Assembly: GCA_963530515.1 (NCBI GenBank)
Contig: CAUSEC010000025.1
Location: forward strand, 26,203 to 90,202
DNA: 64,000 bases
Direction of reading: 5' to 3'
Source of the DNA: CBFFRJ01 sp963530515
Lineage (GTDB): Bacteria; Pseudomonadota; Gammaproteobacteria; Enterobacterales; Enterobacteriaceae
Shown piece after piece: positions 49,374-57,412 of the stretch (the first letter of the stretch is position 1; each line of letters starts with the position of its first letter). The notes under the pieces are model-generated. The model saw nothing but the letters and a program-made list of their open reading frames with translations, was not told the origin of the DNA and ran no database searches. A program made the position numbers and the translations under genes.

Positions 49374-51071
49374 GTGCACGAAATATTCGACATGCTGCTG
49401 GCGGTTTTTGACCGGGCAGCACTTATGCTGATCTGTCTTTTCTTCCTGATTCGCATCCGTCTGTTCCGCGAACTGCTGCATAAAACGGCACACACGCCCA
49501 AAGAATTGCTGGCCGTCACCGCCATCTTTTCCCTGTTCGCGCTGTTCAGCACCTGGTCTGGCGTGCCTGTTGAAGGCTCGCTGGTCAACGTGCGCATTAT
49601 CGCGGTCATGTCCGGCGGCATTTTGTTTGGCCCCTGGGTCGGCATCATTACCGGCATCATTGCCGGGATCCATCGCTACCTTATCGATATCGGTGGCGTT
49701 ACCGCGGTGCCCTGCTTAATCACCAGTATTATTGCCGGGGTGCTTTCTGGCTGGATTAACCTCAAGATCCCGAAAGCGAAACACTGGAGTGCGGGGATTA
49801 TCGCCGGGATGCTGTGCGAAACGTTGACCATGACACTGGTCGTGGTCTGGGCGCCGACCACCGCGTTGGGACTGGATATCGTGTCAAAAATCGGCGTGCC
49901 AATGATCCTCGGTAGCGTGTGCGTCGGGTTTATCGTGCTGCTGGTGCAAAGCGTTGAAGGTGAAAAAGAGGCCATGGCCGGGCGACAGGCAAAGCTGGCG
50001 CTGGATATTGCCAACAAAACGCTGCCGCTGTTTCGTAATGTGAATAACGAATCTTTGCGCAAGGTCTGCAATATTATCCGCCGGGATATTGATGCCGATG
50101 CCGTGGCGATCACTAATGTTGACCATGTTCTGGTGTATGTCGGCGTGGGTGAAGATAATTATCACGATAATGACGATATTATCAGCCCGACCACTAAACA
50201 GGCTATCGACAGCGGTGAAATCATCATAAAAAACAATGATGAGGCGCATCGCACACCGGAAATTCACTCCATGCTGGTGATTCCGTTATGGGAACAGGGC
50301 GTGGTGACCGGCACGCTGAAAATCTATTATTGCCATGCTCACCAAATCACCTCGTCATTACAGGAAATGGCCGTGGGGCTCTCGCAAATTATTTCCACTC
50401 AGCTGGAAGTCTCCCGCACCGAGCAATTACGTGAAATGGCCAATAAAGCCGAATTGCGTGCGCTGCAAAGTAAAATTAACCCGCATTTTCTGTTCAACGC
50501 CCTGAATGCGATTTCGTCTTCTATTCGCCTGAATCCGGACACCGCCCGGCAGCTTATTTTTAATTTGTCTCGCTACCTGCGCTATAACATTGAATTAAAA
50601 GATGACGAGCAGATCGACATTAAGAAAGAGCTGTATCAAATTAAGGATTATATTGCGATTGAGCAGGCGCGCTTCGGCGACAAACTCACCGTAATCTATG
50701 ATATCGATGAAGAAGTCAGCTGCGTCATCCCGAGCCTGCTGATTCAGCCGCTGGTTGAAAATGCCATTGTCCACGGCATTCAGCCCTGTAAAGGCAAGGG
50801 AGTGGTGACCATTAGCGTGGCAGAGTGCGGCCGTCGGGTGCGCATTGCCGTGCGCGACACCGGCAACGGAATATCACCTGAGATGATTGCCCGCGTGGAA
50901 GCGAACGAAATGCCAGGCAATAAAATTGGTCTGCTTAACGTCCATCAGCGTGTGAAACTCTTGTACGGCGAAGGTCTGCACATTAAGCGTCTGGCCCAGG
51001 GCACAGAAATCGCATTCTATGTTCCCATGCATGCATCACCGGCTGCGGTGTCTGCCAGTTTGTTGCCTTAA
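49374..51071 (+). CDS. ypdA: Sensor histidine kinase YpdA (PyrS), LytS family
   Basis: I place the start at a GTG (VHEIFDMLLAVFDRA), giving 565 residues, the length of E. coli YpdA, whose sequence starts at the same point; an upstream in-frame ATG at 49296 would add 26 residues without a good ribosome-binding site. The protein has a 5TM-LytS membrane domain (1-200), a GAF domain (about 220-350), the phosphoacceptor region KINPHFLFNALNAISSS and a HATPase domain (LVENAIVHGI, DTGNGISP). In E. coli YpdA responds to extracellular pyruvate and signals to YpdB, which is encoded 11 bp downstream. Confidence 0.94.
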   Translation: MHEIFDMLLAVFDRAALMLICLFFLIRIRLFRELLHKTAHTPKELLAVTAIFSLFALFSTWSGVPVEGSLVNVRIIAVMSGGILFGPWVGIITGIIAGIHRYLIDIGGVTAVPCLITSIIAGVLSGWINLKIPKAKHWSAGIIAGMLCETLTMTLVVVWAPTTALGLDIVSKIGVPMILGSVCVGFIVLLVQSVEGEKEAMAGRQAKLALDIANKTLPLFRNVNNESLRKVCNIIRRDIDADAVAITNVDHVLVYVGVGEDNYHDNDDIISPTTKQAIDSGEIIIKNNDEAHRTPEIHSMLVIPLWEQGVVTGTLKIYYCHAHQITSSLQEMAVGLSQIISTQLEVSRTEQLREMANKAELRALQSKINPHFLFNALNAISSSIRLNPDTARQLIFNLSRYLRYNIELKDDEQIDIKKELYQIKDYIAIEQARFGDKLTVIYDIDEEVSCVIPSLLIQPLVENAIVHGIQPCKGKGVVTISVAECGRRVRIAVRDTGNGISPEMIARVEANEMPGNKIGLLNVHQRVKLLYGEGLHIKRLAQGTEIAFYVPMHASPAAVSASLLP

Positions 51072-51082
51072 GAGATAAATGA

Positions 51083-51811
51083 ATGAAAGTCATCATTGTT
51101 GAAGATGAAATACTGGCTCAGCAAGAACTTAGCTGGCTGATTAAAGAGCATAGCCAGATGGAGATTGTGGGCACATTTGATGACGGTCTGGATGTGCTGA
51201 AATACCTCCAGCACAATAAAGTGGACGCCATTTTTCTGGATATCAACATTCCTTCCCTGGACGGTGTGCTGCTGGCGCAGAACATCAGCCAGTTCGCTCA
51301 CAAGCCGTTTATTGTGTTTATTACCGCGTGGAAAGAGCATGCGGTGGAAGCCTTTGAACTGGAAGCGTTTGACTACATTCTGAAGCCGTATCAGGAATCG
51401 CGGATAATCAGCATGCTGCAAAAGCTGGAAACCGCCTGGCAGCAGCAGACGGGGGCCGCCAGTAACCCGGCACCGCGTGAAAATCTGACCATTAATCTGG
51501 TGAAAGATGAACGCATCATCGTGACCAGCATCCACGACATCTACTACGCAGAAGCCCACGAAAAAATGACCTTCGTGTACACAAAGCGGGAGTCATTCGT
51601 GATGCCAATGAACATCACCGAGTTTTGCAGCAAACTGCCGACGGCACATTTCTTCCGCTGTCATCGCTCGTATTGCGTGAATCTGGATAAAATCCGCGAG
51701 ATTGAACCCTGGTTTAATAACACCTATATCGTGCGACTGCGGGACCTGGATTTTCAGGTGCCCGTCAGCCGCAGTAAGGTAAAAGAGTTCAGGCAGTTAA
51801 TGCATCTTTAG
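51083..51811 (+). CDS. ypdB: LytTR response regulator YpdB (PyrR)
   Basis: The 242-residue protein has a receiver domain (IIVEDE, phosphoacceptor Asp53 in AIFLDINIPSLDG, FITAW) and a C-terminal LytTR DNA-binding domain (about 140-240, with HFFRCHRSYCVNLDKI and FQVPVSRSKVKEFRQLM). In E. coli the phosphorylated regulator activates the transporter gene yhjX, which is not in this window. It is co-transcribed with ypdA and overlaps the convergent glk gene by four bases. The ypdC-fry-ypdEF block that follows ypdB in E. coli K-12 is absent. Confidence 0.95.
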   Translation: MKVIIVEDEILAQQELSWLIKEHSQMEIVGTFDDGLDVLKYLQHNKVDAIFLDINIPSLDGVLLAQNISQFAHKPFIVFITAWKEHAVEAFELEAFDYILKPYQESRIISMLQKLETAWQQQTGAASNPAPRENLTINLVKDERIIVTSIHDIYYAEAHEKMTFVYTKRESFVMPMNITEFCSKLPTAHFFRCHRSYCVNLDKIREIEPWFNNTYIVRLRDLDFQVPVSRSKVKEFRQLMHL

Positions 51812-52773
51812 AGATAGAAGCCCAGGGTCTGACGCAGGTGCGCGCCCGCGCCCAGCAGGCCTGGGTTATCGTGGGTAATCAGGAAGACGGGGATGTCCTG
51901 CACGTAGGATTTGAAGCGCCCTTTATCTTCGAAGCCGCCACGAAAACCGGAGGCGGTGAAGAAGTCCAGGAAACGCGGCACGATGCCACCCGCAATGTAC
52001 ACACCACCAAAGCAGCCGAGCGTTAACGCCAGGTTACCGCCAAAACGCCCCATAATGACGCAGAACAGCGACAGCGCACGGCGACAGTCGATACAGCTGT
52101 CTGCCAGCGCGCGTTCGGTGATGTCTTTCGGCTGCAGGTTCTCGGGCAGTCGGCCATCTGATTTCACAATCGCGCGATAAAGGTTAATAAGGCCAGGCCC
52201 TGAGAGCACGCGCTCGGCGGAGACGTGGCCGATTTCAGCCCGCAGCTCTTCGAGGATAATGCCCTCTTCTTCACTGTTCGGCGCGAAATCAACGTGCCCA
52301 CCTTCACCCGGCAGACTGACCCAGCGTTTATCGACATGCACCAGATGCGCCACACCCAGACCGGTGCCGGCACCGTAAACGGCAATCGGTTTGCCTTCCA
52401 CTGCATCGTTGCCGCCAAACTGAATCAGATGCTCTTTTTTGAGCATCGGGATAGCCATGGAGACGGCAGTGAAATCGTTGATGATTTCCAGGTGGGCAAA
52501 ACCGAGGTTGGTTTTCATCTCCTGGATAGAGAACGCCCAGGTGTGGTTCGTCATCGCCACCCAGTCGCCGGTGATGGGACAGGCAATGGCAATACACCCA
52601 TCTTCGACGCTGACCTTATGCTCATCGAGGTACACGCGCACCACCGCCTCAAGGCTCGGATAATCCAGACCAGAATAGGTTTTGGCCTGTGAGATCTCGC
52701 CGCTGTCGACATCGCATAACGCCAGTCGCGCGTTCGTCCCGCCCACGTCCCCTACTAAAGCATATTTTGTCAT
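51808..52773 (-). CDS. glk: Glucokinase
   Basis: The 321-residue protein is collinear with E. coli Glk: ATP-binding GDVGGTNARLALCD, ITGDWVAMTNHTWAFS, EIINDFTAVSMAIP, GAGTGLGVAHLV and LPGEGGHVDFAPNSEEE. It phosphorylates free cytosolic glucose to glucose 6-phosphate with ATP. Its 3' end overlaps ypdB by four bases in convergent orientation, and it diverges from yfeO. Confidence 0.97.
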   Translation of the reverse strand: MTKYALVGDVGGTNARLALCDVDSGEISQAKTYSGLDYPSLEAVVRVYLDEHKVSVEDGCIAIACPITGDWVAMTNHTWAFSIQEMKTNLGFAHLEIINDFTAVSMAIPMLKKEHLIQFGGNDAVEGKPIAVYGAGTGLGVAHLVHVDKRWVSLPGEGGHVDFAPNSEEEGIILEELRAEIGHVSAERVLSGPGLINLYRAIVKSDGRLPENLQPKDITERALADSCIDCRRALSLFCVIMGRFGGNLALTLGCFGGVYIAGGIVPRFLDFFTASGFRGGFEDKGRFKSYVQDIPVFLITHDNPGLLGAGAHLRQTLGFYL

Positions 52774-52976
52774 TCTTTTACGGCTCCGCTAAAGTCAGAA
52801 TAAATCTTTGGCACACTGTAAATTCAAGGCGCTGTAACAACAATGACCATAGCATGAGCGCCCCGGGATTATCGATCTGCGTCACAGATTCACGTAATGA
52901 TTACACCCGTGTTTGCACTCACCTTATTTTGAATATGTGTAAAGTGTTGCCACAAACCAGCCAAAAGGAAATGAGC

Positions 52977-54209
52977 ATGCTCCATCCGCGCGCCAGAACG
53001 ATGCTATTACTGGCCCTACCCGCACTGGCGATTGGTGTCGCTTCAAGTCTGGTGCTGCTGTTGGTGATGAAAATCGCCGCCGTACTGCAAAATTTTTTCT
53101 GGCAGAGCCTGCCATACCGGATGGGATTGACCCCGGATTCGCCCCTCTGGGTGGTACTGACGCTGACCTTAACAGGCATCGCCGTGGGTCTGGTCATCCG
53201 CTACAGCACGGGACATGGCGGCCCGGATCCTGCCACCGAACCTTTGATTGGCGCACCGGTCAATGTCTCCGCACTGCCGGGGCTTGTGGTCGCACTGATT
53301 ATCGGCCTTGCGGGTGGCGTGAGCCTCGGCCCTGAGCACCCTATCATGGTGCTCAATATTGCCCTTGCGGTTGCACTGGGTGGCAAACTGTTCCCCCGGG
53401 TTGCGCCGCTGGACTGGACGATCCTCGCCTCTGCAGGAACAATAGGTGCACTGTTTGGCACGCCCGTTGCCGCTGCGCTGATCTTTTCCCAGACCCTTAA
53501 CGCCAGCAATGATGTCCCTCTGTGGGACAAACTTTTCGCCCCCTTAATGGCAGCGGCGGCGGGCGCACTGACCACCAGCGTGTTCTTCCATCCCCATTTT
53601 GCCCTGCCGGTTGCGCATTATCCGCAGCTGCACGTAGTGGACATTCTGAGCGGTGCCGTGGTGTGCGCCATTGCGATTGCACTTGGCATGGTCGCGGTCT
53701 GGTGCATGCCACGCCTGCACCAGCTAATGCAGCGCATGAACAGCCCGGTGCTGGCGTTAGGTAGCGGTGGCTTTGTGCTGGGGATTTTGGGGGTGATTGG
53801 CGGCAACATCACGCTCTTTAAAGGGCTGGATGAAATGCAGCAGATGGCCTTCTCCCAGACCTTCACCGTGACGGATTACCTGCTGTTTGCGGTAGTGAAA
53901 CTGGCGGCACTGGTGGTTGCGGCGGCCTGCGGGTTCAGAGGCGGGCGCATCTTCCCGGCCGTGTTTGTTGGGGTCGCCTTAGGGCTCATGTTACATGAGC
54001 ATGTGGAAGCGGTTCCGGCAGCCATTACCGTCTCCTGCGCCATTCTCGGCATGGTCCTGGTGGTCACCCGTGACGCCTGGCTCAGCCTGTTTATGGCGGC
54101 CGCCGTCGTGCCTGATACCACCCTACTTCCCTTGCTGTGCATAGTGATGCTGCCGGCCTGGCTGTTGCTGGCAGGGAAACCCATCATGATTGCCCCGAGG
54201 AAAAAATAA
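52977..54209 (+). CDS. yfeO: Putative ion channel/transporter YfeO (CLC family)
   Basis: The 410-residue inner-membrane protein has about ten to twelve hydrophobic segments and CLC-like signatures: GLAGGVSLGPEHPIM, FGTPVAAALIFSQTLN, GFRGGRIFPAVFVGVALG. The start at 52977 (MLHPRARTMLLL, as in E. coli) has AGGA six to seven bases upstream; the ATG two codons earlier is too close to it. YfeO belongs to the chloride-channel superfamily but its ion is not established. It diverges from glk. Confidence 0.93.
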   Translation: MLHPRARTMLLLALPALAIGVASSLVLLLVMKIAAVLQNFFWQSLPYRMGLTPDSPLWVVLTLTLTGIAVGLVIRYSTGHGGPDPATEPLIGAPVNVSALPGLVVALIIGLAGGVSLGPEHPIMVLNIALAVALGGKLFPRVAPLDWTILASAGTIGALFGTPVAAALIFSQTLNASNDVPLWDKLFAPLMAAAAGALTTSVFFHPHFALPVAHYPQLHVVDILSGAVVCAIAIALGMVAVWCMPRLHQLMQRMNSPVLALGSGGFVLGILGVIGGNITLFKGLDEMQQMAFSQTFTVTDYLLFAVVKLAALVVAAACGFRGGRIFPAVFVGVALGLMLHEHVEAVPAAITVSCAILGMVLVVTRDAWLSLFMAAAVVPDTTLLPLLCIVMLPAWLLLAGKPIMIAPRKK

Positions 54210-54282
54210 GTGCGCCAGGCCGAATTTTTTATGCGCAGGTAAGCGGTTACCCGGAAGCTGGTGTAAGCTCAAACACTATTTT

Positions 54283-54298
54283 GTGTAAACGTATACAC
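54283..54298. promoter_or_regulatory. LacI/GalR-type operator-like palindrome
   Basis: GTGTAAACGTATACAC is a 16-bp palindrome with two mismatched positions and the central CG typical of LacI-family operators. It lies 22-37 bp upstream of the aldo-keto reductase start, where a bound repressor would block transcription. Confidence 0.55.
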
Positions 54299-54319
54299 CG
54301 ACAAAGTAAGGGCACCGAG

Positions 54320-55309
54320 ATGGTTTATCAGGCCGATGAAACACGTTACCAGCGTATGGATTACCGCCGTTGTGGCGACAGTGGTTTAAAGCTTCCGGCC
54401 GTGTCGCTGGGGTTGTGGCATAACTTTGGCGATGCGACGCTGATTGAAAACAGCCGCCAGCTGCTGCGGCACGCGTTTGATTCAGGCATAACCCACTTCG
54501 ATCTTGCGAACAACTATGGCCCGCCTCCGGGATCGGCCGAGCGCAACTTTGGTCGTCTGCTGCAGGAGGATTTCCTGCCGTATCGCGATGAGCTGATTAT
54601 CTCCAGCAAAGCCGGTTACACCATGTGGGACGGCCCTTACGGCGACTGGGGTTCACGCAAGTATTTGATTTCCAGCCTTGATCAAAGTCTTAAGCGCATG
54701 GGGCTGGAATATGTCGATATCTTCTATCATCACCGCCCGGATCCTGAAACCCCGCTGCAGGAAACCATGCGCGCCCTGGATCACGTGGTGCGCCAGGGCA
54801 AAGCACTGTACGTCGGGCTGTCTAACTACCCGGCTGAACTGGCGCGACAGGCTATCGATATCCTTAACGATCTGGGCACCCCTTGCCTCATTCACCAGCC
54901 TAAATATTCGATGTTTGATCGCTGGGTGGAAGACGACCTGCTGGACGTACTCAAGGAAAAAGGCGTGGGCAGCATTGCGTTCTCGCCGCTTGCGGGAGGT
55001 CAGTTAACCGATCGCTACCTGAACGGTATTCCGGCAGACTCTCGCGCCGCCAGCGGCAGCCGTTTCCTGAACCCCGATCAGCTTACCGAAGAGAAGCTCG
55101 CCAAAGTGCGAAAACTCAACGAGATTGCCGAAAAGCGCGGGCAGAAACTCTCACAGATGGCGCTGGCCTGGGTGCTACGTGGCGACAGAGTGACTTCCTT
55201 ACTTATCGGGGCCAGCAAGACCAGTCAGCTTGATGACGCAGTGGGTGCGATGGCAAATCGTCAGTTCAGCAGCGCAGAATGCGAAGCCATTGACGCGATC
55301 CTTAGTTAG
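54320..55309 (+). CDS. Aldo-keto reductase, YghZ/Gpr-like (AKR14)
   Basis: The 329-residue protein has the AKR fold and close similarity to E. coli YghZ (Gpr, L-glyceraldehyde 3-phosphate reductase): LSLGLWHNFGD-like start, HFDLANNYGPPPGSAERNFGRLL with the catalytic Asp/Tyr, SSKAGYTMWDGPYGDWGSRKYL with the Lys, FYHHRPDPETP with the His, and the NADPH-binding end SLLIGASKTSQLDDAV. It probably detoxifies a small aldehyde, but position and sequence differ from yghZ, so it may be a paralog. AAGG precedes the ATG at 54320. It is inserted between yfeO and ypeC, which are adjacent in E. coli, and a LacI-type operator-like site lies upstream. Confidence 0.9.
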   Translation: MVYQADETRYQRMDYRRCGDSGLKLPAVSLGLWHNFGDATLIENSRQLLRHAFDSGITHFDLANNYGPPPGSAERNFGRLLQEDFLPYRDELIISSKAGYTMWDGPYGDWGSRKYLISSLDQSLKRMGLEYVDIFYHHRPDPETPLQETMRALDHVVRQGKALYVGLSNYPAELARQAIDILNDLGTPCLIHQPKYSMFDRWVEDDLLDVLKEKGVGSIAFSPLAGGQLTDRYLNGIPADSRAASGSRFLNPDQLTEEKLAKVRKLNEIAEKRGQKLSQMALAWVLRGDRVTSLLIGASKTSQLDDAVGAMANRQFSSAECEAIDAILS

Positions 55310-55432
55310 GATGAAAAATCACCATTTTTAGCTAAAAGTGCTGCCACCCCGGATTTAGGAGTTGTGCCGAAGATGCGGGGTGAATCGTTACATAATATTG
55401 CTGCAACCGACCGGTTCGTGAAGGAGAAAACT

Positions 55433-55774
55433 ATGTTCAGGTCACTTATTCTTGCAGCAGCATTAACGGTTTTTGCACCTCTGGTTACCAGCGTCGCCAA
55501 TGCGGGTGAAATCACGCTGCTGCCTTCCATTAAGTTGCAGATCGGCGATCGCGACAATTATGGCAATTACTGGGACGGTGGCCGCTGGCGCGACCGTGAT
55601 TACTGGGGCCGCCATTATGAATGGCGTGAGAATCGCTGGCGTCCGCATGATCGTGGCTATCATCGCGGCTGGGATAAACGTAACGCCTACGAACGTGGCT
55701 ATCGCGAAGGCTGGAACGATCGTGATGATCGCCGTGGACCGGGACGCGGGCACGGTCATGGGCACCACCACTAA
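55433..55774 (+). CDS. ypeC: Exported basic protein YpeC
   Basis: The 113-residue product has a signal peptide (FRSLILAAALTVFAPLVTSVANA) and then a Trp-, Arg-, Asp- and Gly-rich mature part (GNYWDGGRWRDRDYWGRHYEWR) ending in RGHGHGHHH. It matches E. coli YpeC, a DUF2502 protein of unknown function thought to be periplasmic. AAGGAG precedes the ATG. The His-rich tail might bind metal, which would suit its position next to mntH, but this is inference. Confidence 0.93.
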   Translation: MFRSLILAAALTVFAPLVTSVANAGEITLLPSIKLQIGDRDNYGNYWDGGRWRDRDYWGRHYEWRENRWRPHDRGYHRGWDKRNAYERGYREGWNDRDDRRGPGRGHGHGHHH

Positions 55775-55796
55775 CGCTAAATGGGTTAACAAAAAA

Positions 55797-55819
55797 GGAG
55801 CGCAAGCGCTCCTTTTTTT
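55797..55819. terminator. Bidirectional terminator between ypeC and mntH
   Basis: GGAGCGC (55797-55803) and GCGCTCC (55806-55812) form a perfect stem, with a run of A before it and a run of T after it, so it works in both directions. Confidence 0.9.
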
Positions 55820-55823
55820 ATCC

Positions 55824-57059
55824 TTACTGGCTTAGCGTTCCCACCAGCAGCCAGCCGTTCAGCGCCACCACCAGGACCACAATTAACCACCCGGTACGTT
55901 TCACCCATGGCGAGTTGACCAGCTCACCCATCAGCGTCGAATTACTGGTGAAAATCAGCAGCGGCACCAGCGCCAGCGCGATACCAAAGCTCAGCAGCAC
56001 CTGGCTCATCACCAGAATCCGGGTCGGATCCAGCCCCATCAGAATGACAATAAACGACGGCATCATCGTGATGCTGCGACGCACCCACAGCGGAATGTGG
56101 AAACGCACGAAGCCCTGCATCACCACCTGCCCTGCCAGCGTCCCGACGACAGTGGAAGAAAGCCCCGCCGCCACCAGACTCAGGCCAAAGATAGTCGCAG
56201 CCGAATGGCTTAACAGCGGTTCAAGCGTTAAATAGGCTTCGTCGAGATCGGCAACACCCGTGTGTCCGTTAAAGTGAAAAGCGGCGGCGGCAGTCGCCAT
56301 CATCGCCAGATTCACAAAACCGGCAATGGTCATCGCAATACCGACGTCCCATTTGGTTGCCGAGTAGCGCTCACGTCGGGTGCCTTCATGCAGGTATTGC
56401 GTGAGGGAGGAGTGTAGATAAATCACGTGCGGCATGATGGTCGCTCCCAGAACACCTGCCGCCAGGAAGACGGCTTCGGTGCCAGGCAGGCTCGGGATCA
56501 CAATCCCTTTTACCAAAGGAGCGACCGCAGGCTGGGAGAAAATCAACTCAACAATATAAGCCGCCGCCACAAACAGCAGTAACCCGCCGATGACTTTTTC
56601 CAGCGGTTTTTGCCCACGACGTTGCAGCATCAAAATCAGGAAAGTTGCTATCCCCGTCAGCACCGCCCCCTGTAACAGCGACACGCCGAGAATGAGCTTA
56701 AAGCCAATAGCCGCGCCGATAAATTCAGCCAGATCGGTCGCCATGGCGATGATTTCTGCCTGCACCCAGTAAAACCAGACCACCGGGCGCGGGTAGTGAT
56801 CGCGAATTTGTTCAGCAAGGTTTTTCCCGGTGGCAATACCGAGTTTGGCAGAGAGCAATTGGATAAGCATTGCCATCAGGTTTGCCCACACAACCACCCA
56901 CAGCAGTTGATAGCCGAAGCTGGCCCCCGCCTGAATATTGGTGGCAAAATTACCGGGATCGATATAGCCAATCGCCGCAATGAACGCAGGCCCCATCAAG
57001 GCGAACCTTAACTTGCGCGCTGTACGCCCACTGCTATTCTCAACGCGACTGTTGCTCAT
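55824..57059 (-). CDS. mntH: Mn2+/Fe2+:H+ symporter MntH (NRAMP family)
   Basis: The 411-residue inner-membrane protein has about 11 membrane segments and the NRAMP signatures GYIDPGNFATNIQAGASFGY (metal-binding DPGN), the MPH motif in ATIMPHVIYLHSSL, and a Gln/Asn-rich first half as in E. coli MntH. It imports manganese, and less well iron, with protons, supporting resistance to peroxide. A MntR-like box and a Fur-like box lie in its promoter region. Confidence 0.97.
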   Translation of the reverse strand: MSNSRVENSSGRTARKLRFALMGPAFIAAIGYIDPGNFATNIQAGASFGYQLLWVVVWANLMAMLIQLLSAKLGIATGKNLAEQIRDHYPRPVVWFYWVQAEIIAMATDLAEFIGAAIGFKLILGVSLLQGAVLTGIATFLILMLQRRGQKPLEKVIGGLLLFVAAAYIVELIFSQPAVAPLVKGIVIPSLPGTEAVFLAAGVLGATIMPHVIYLHSSLTQYLHEGTRRERYSATKWDVGIAMTIAGFVNLAMMATAAAAFHFNGHTGVADLDEAYLTLEPLLSHSAATIFGLSLVAAGLSSTVVGTLAGQVVMQGFVRFHIPLWVRRSITMMPSFIVILMGLDPTRILVMSQVLLSFGIALALVPLLIFTSNSTLMGELVNSPWVKRTGWLIVVLVVALNGWLLVGTLSQ

Positions 57060-57071
57060 TTACTTGCCTCT

Positions 57072-57092
57072 AATATAGCCTTTGCTATGTTT
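57072..57092 (-). promoter_or_regulatory. MntR-binding site (mntH operator)
   Basis: The 21-bp imperfect palindrome reads AATATAGCC-TTTG-CTATGTTT on the plus strand, close to the MntR box of E. coli mntH. It lies 13-33 bp upstream of the mntH start codon, suited to repression by manganese-bound MntR. Confidence 0.8.
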
Positions 57093-57106
57093 GATGCTAT
57101 CAAAAT

Positions 57107-57125
57107 GCGAATGATTATCAAGTTC
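57107..57125 (-). promoter_or_regulatory. Fur box-like site upstream of mntH
   Basis: GCGAATGATTATCAAGTTC partly matches the Fur consensus (AATGATTATCA core). E. coli mntH is known to be Fur-repressed, which supports the call. Confidence 0.6.
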
Positions 57126-57205
57126 ATTTAGTGTGCGTTATCTTGATTTCTCTGATAGCCAGAAACGATAGAAGGGCCGACTGCGCTGGATAGGGGTTAA
57201 AAGCG

Positions 57206-57222
57206 ATTGTGGGTCACACAAT
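57206..57222. promoter_or_regulatory. Inverted repeat in the mntH-nupC intergenic region
   Basis: ATTGTG (57206-57211) and CACAAT (57217-57222) form a perfect 6-bp inverted repeat spaced by five bases. Its role is unknown; it could bind CytR or another dimeric regulator of nupC. Confidence 0.4.
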
Positions 57223-57301
57223 TCTGTTAAGAGTTTAGCATTTCAGTGCAACTTTTCACTTCTTTACTTAACATAACCGAAATGTATGTTGGATCACTAT
57301 T

Positions 57302-57317
57302 TTTGAGTCTGGTCACA
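57302..57317 (+). promoter_or_regulatory. CRP-binding site upstream of nupC
   Basis: TTTGA-N6-TCACA matches the CRP consensus TGTGA-N6-TCACA at nine of ten positions. It lies about 95 bp before nupC, a gene known to be under CRP and CytR control in E. coli. Confidence 0.65.
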
Positions 57318-57412
57318 GGTCATTAATATACTGTGTGTTTGATCTCGTTTTCTTTCCGCTTGTTACATAGAATGTGCACGAAAATACTACTCGTCTCATA
57401 TTTGGAGCAAAT

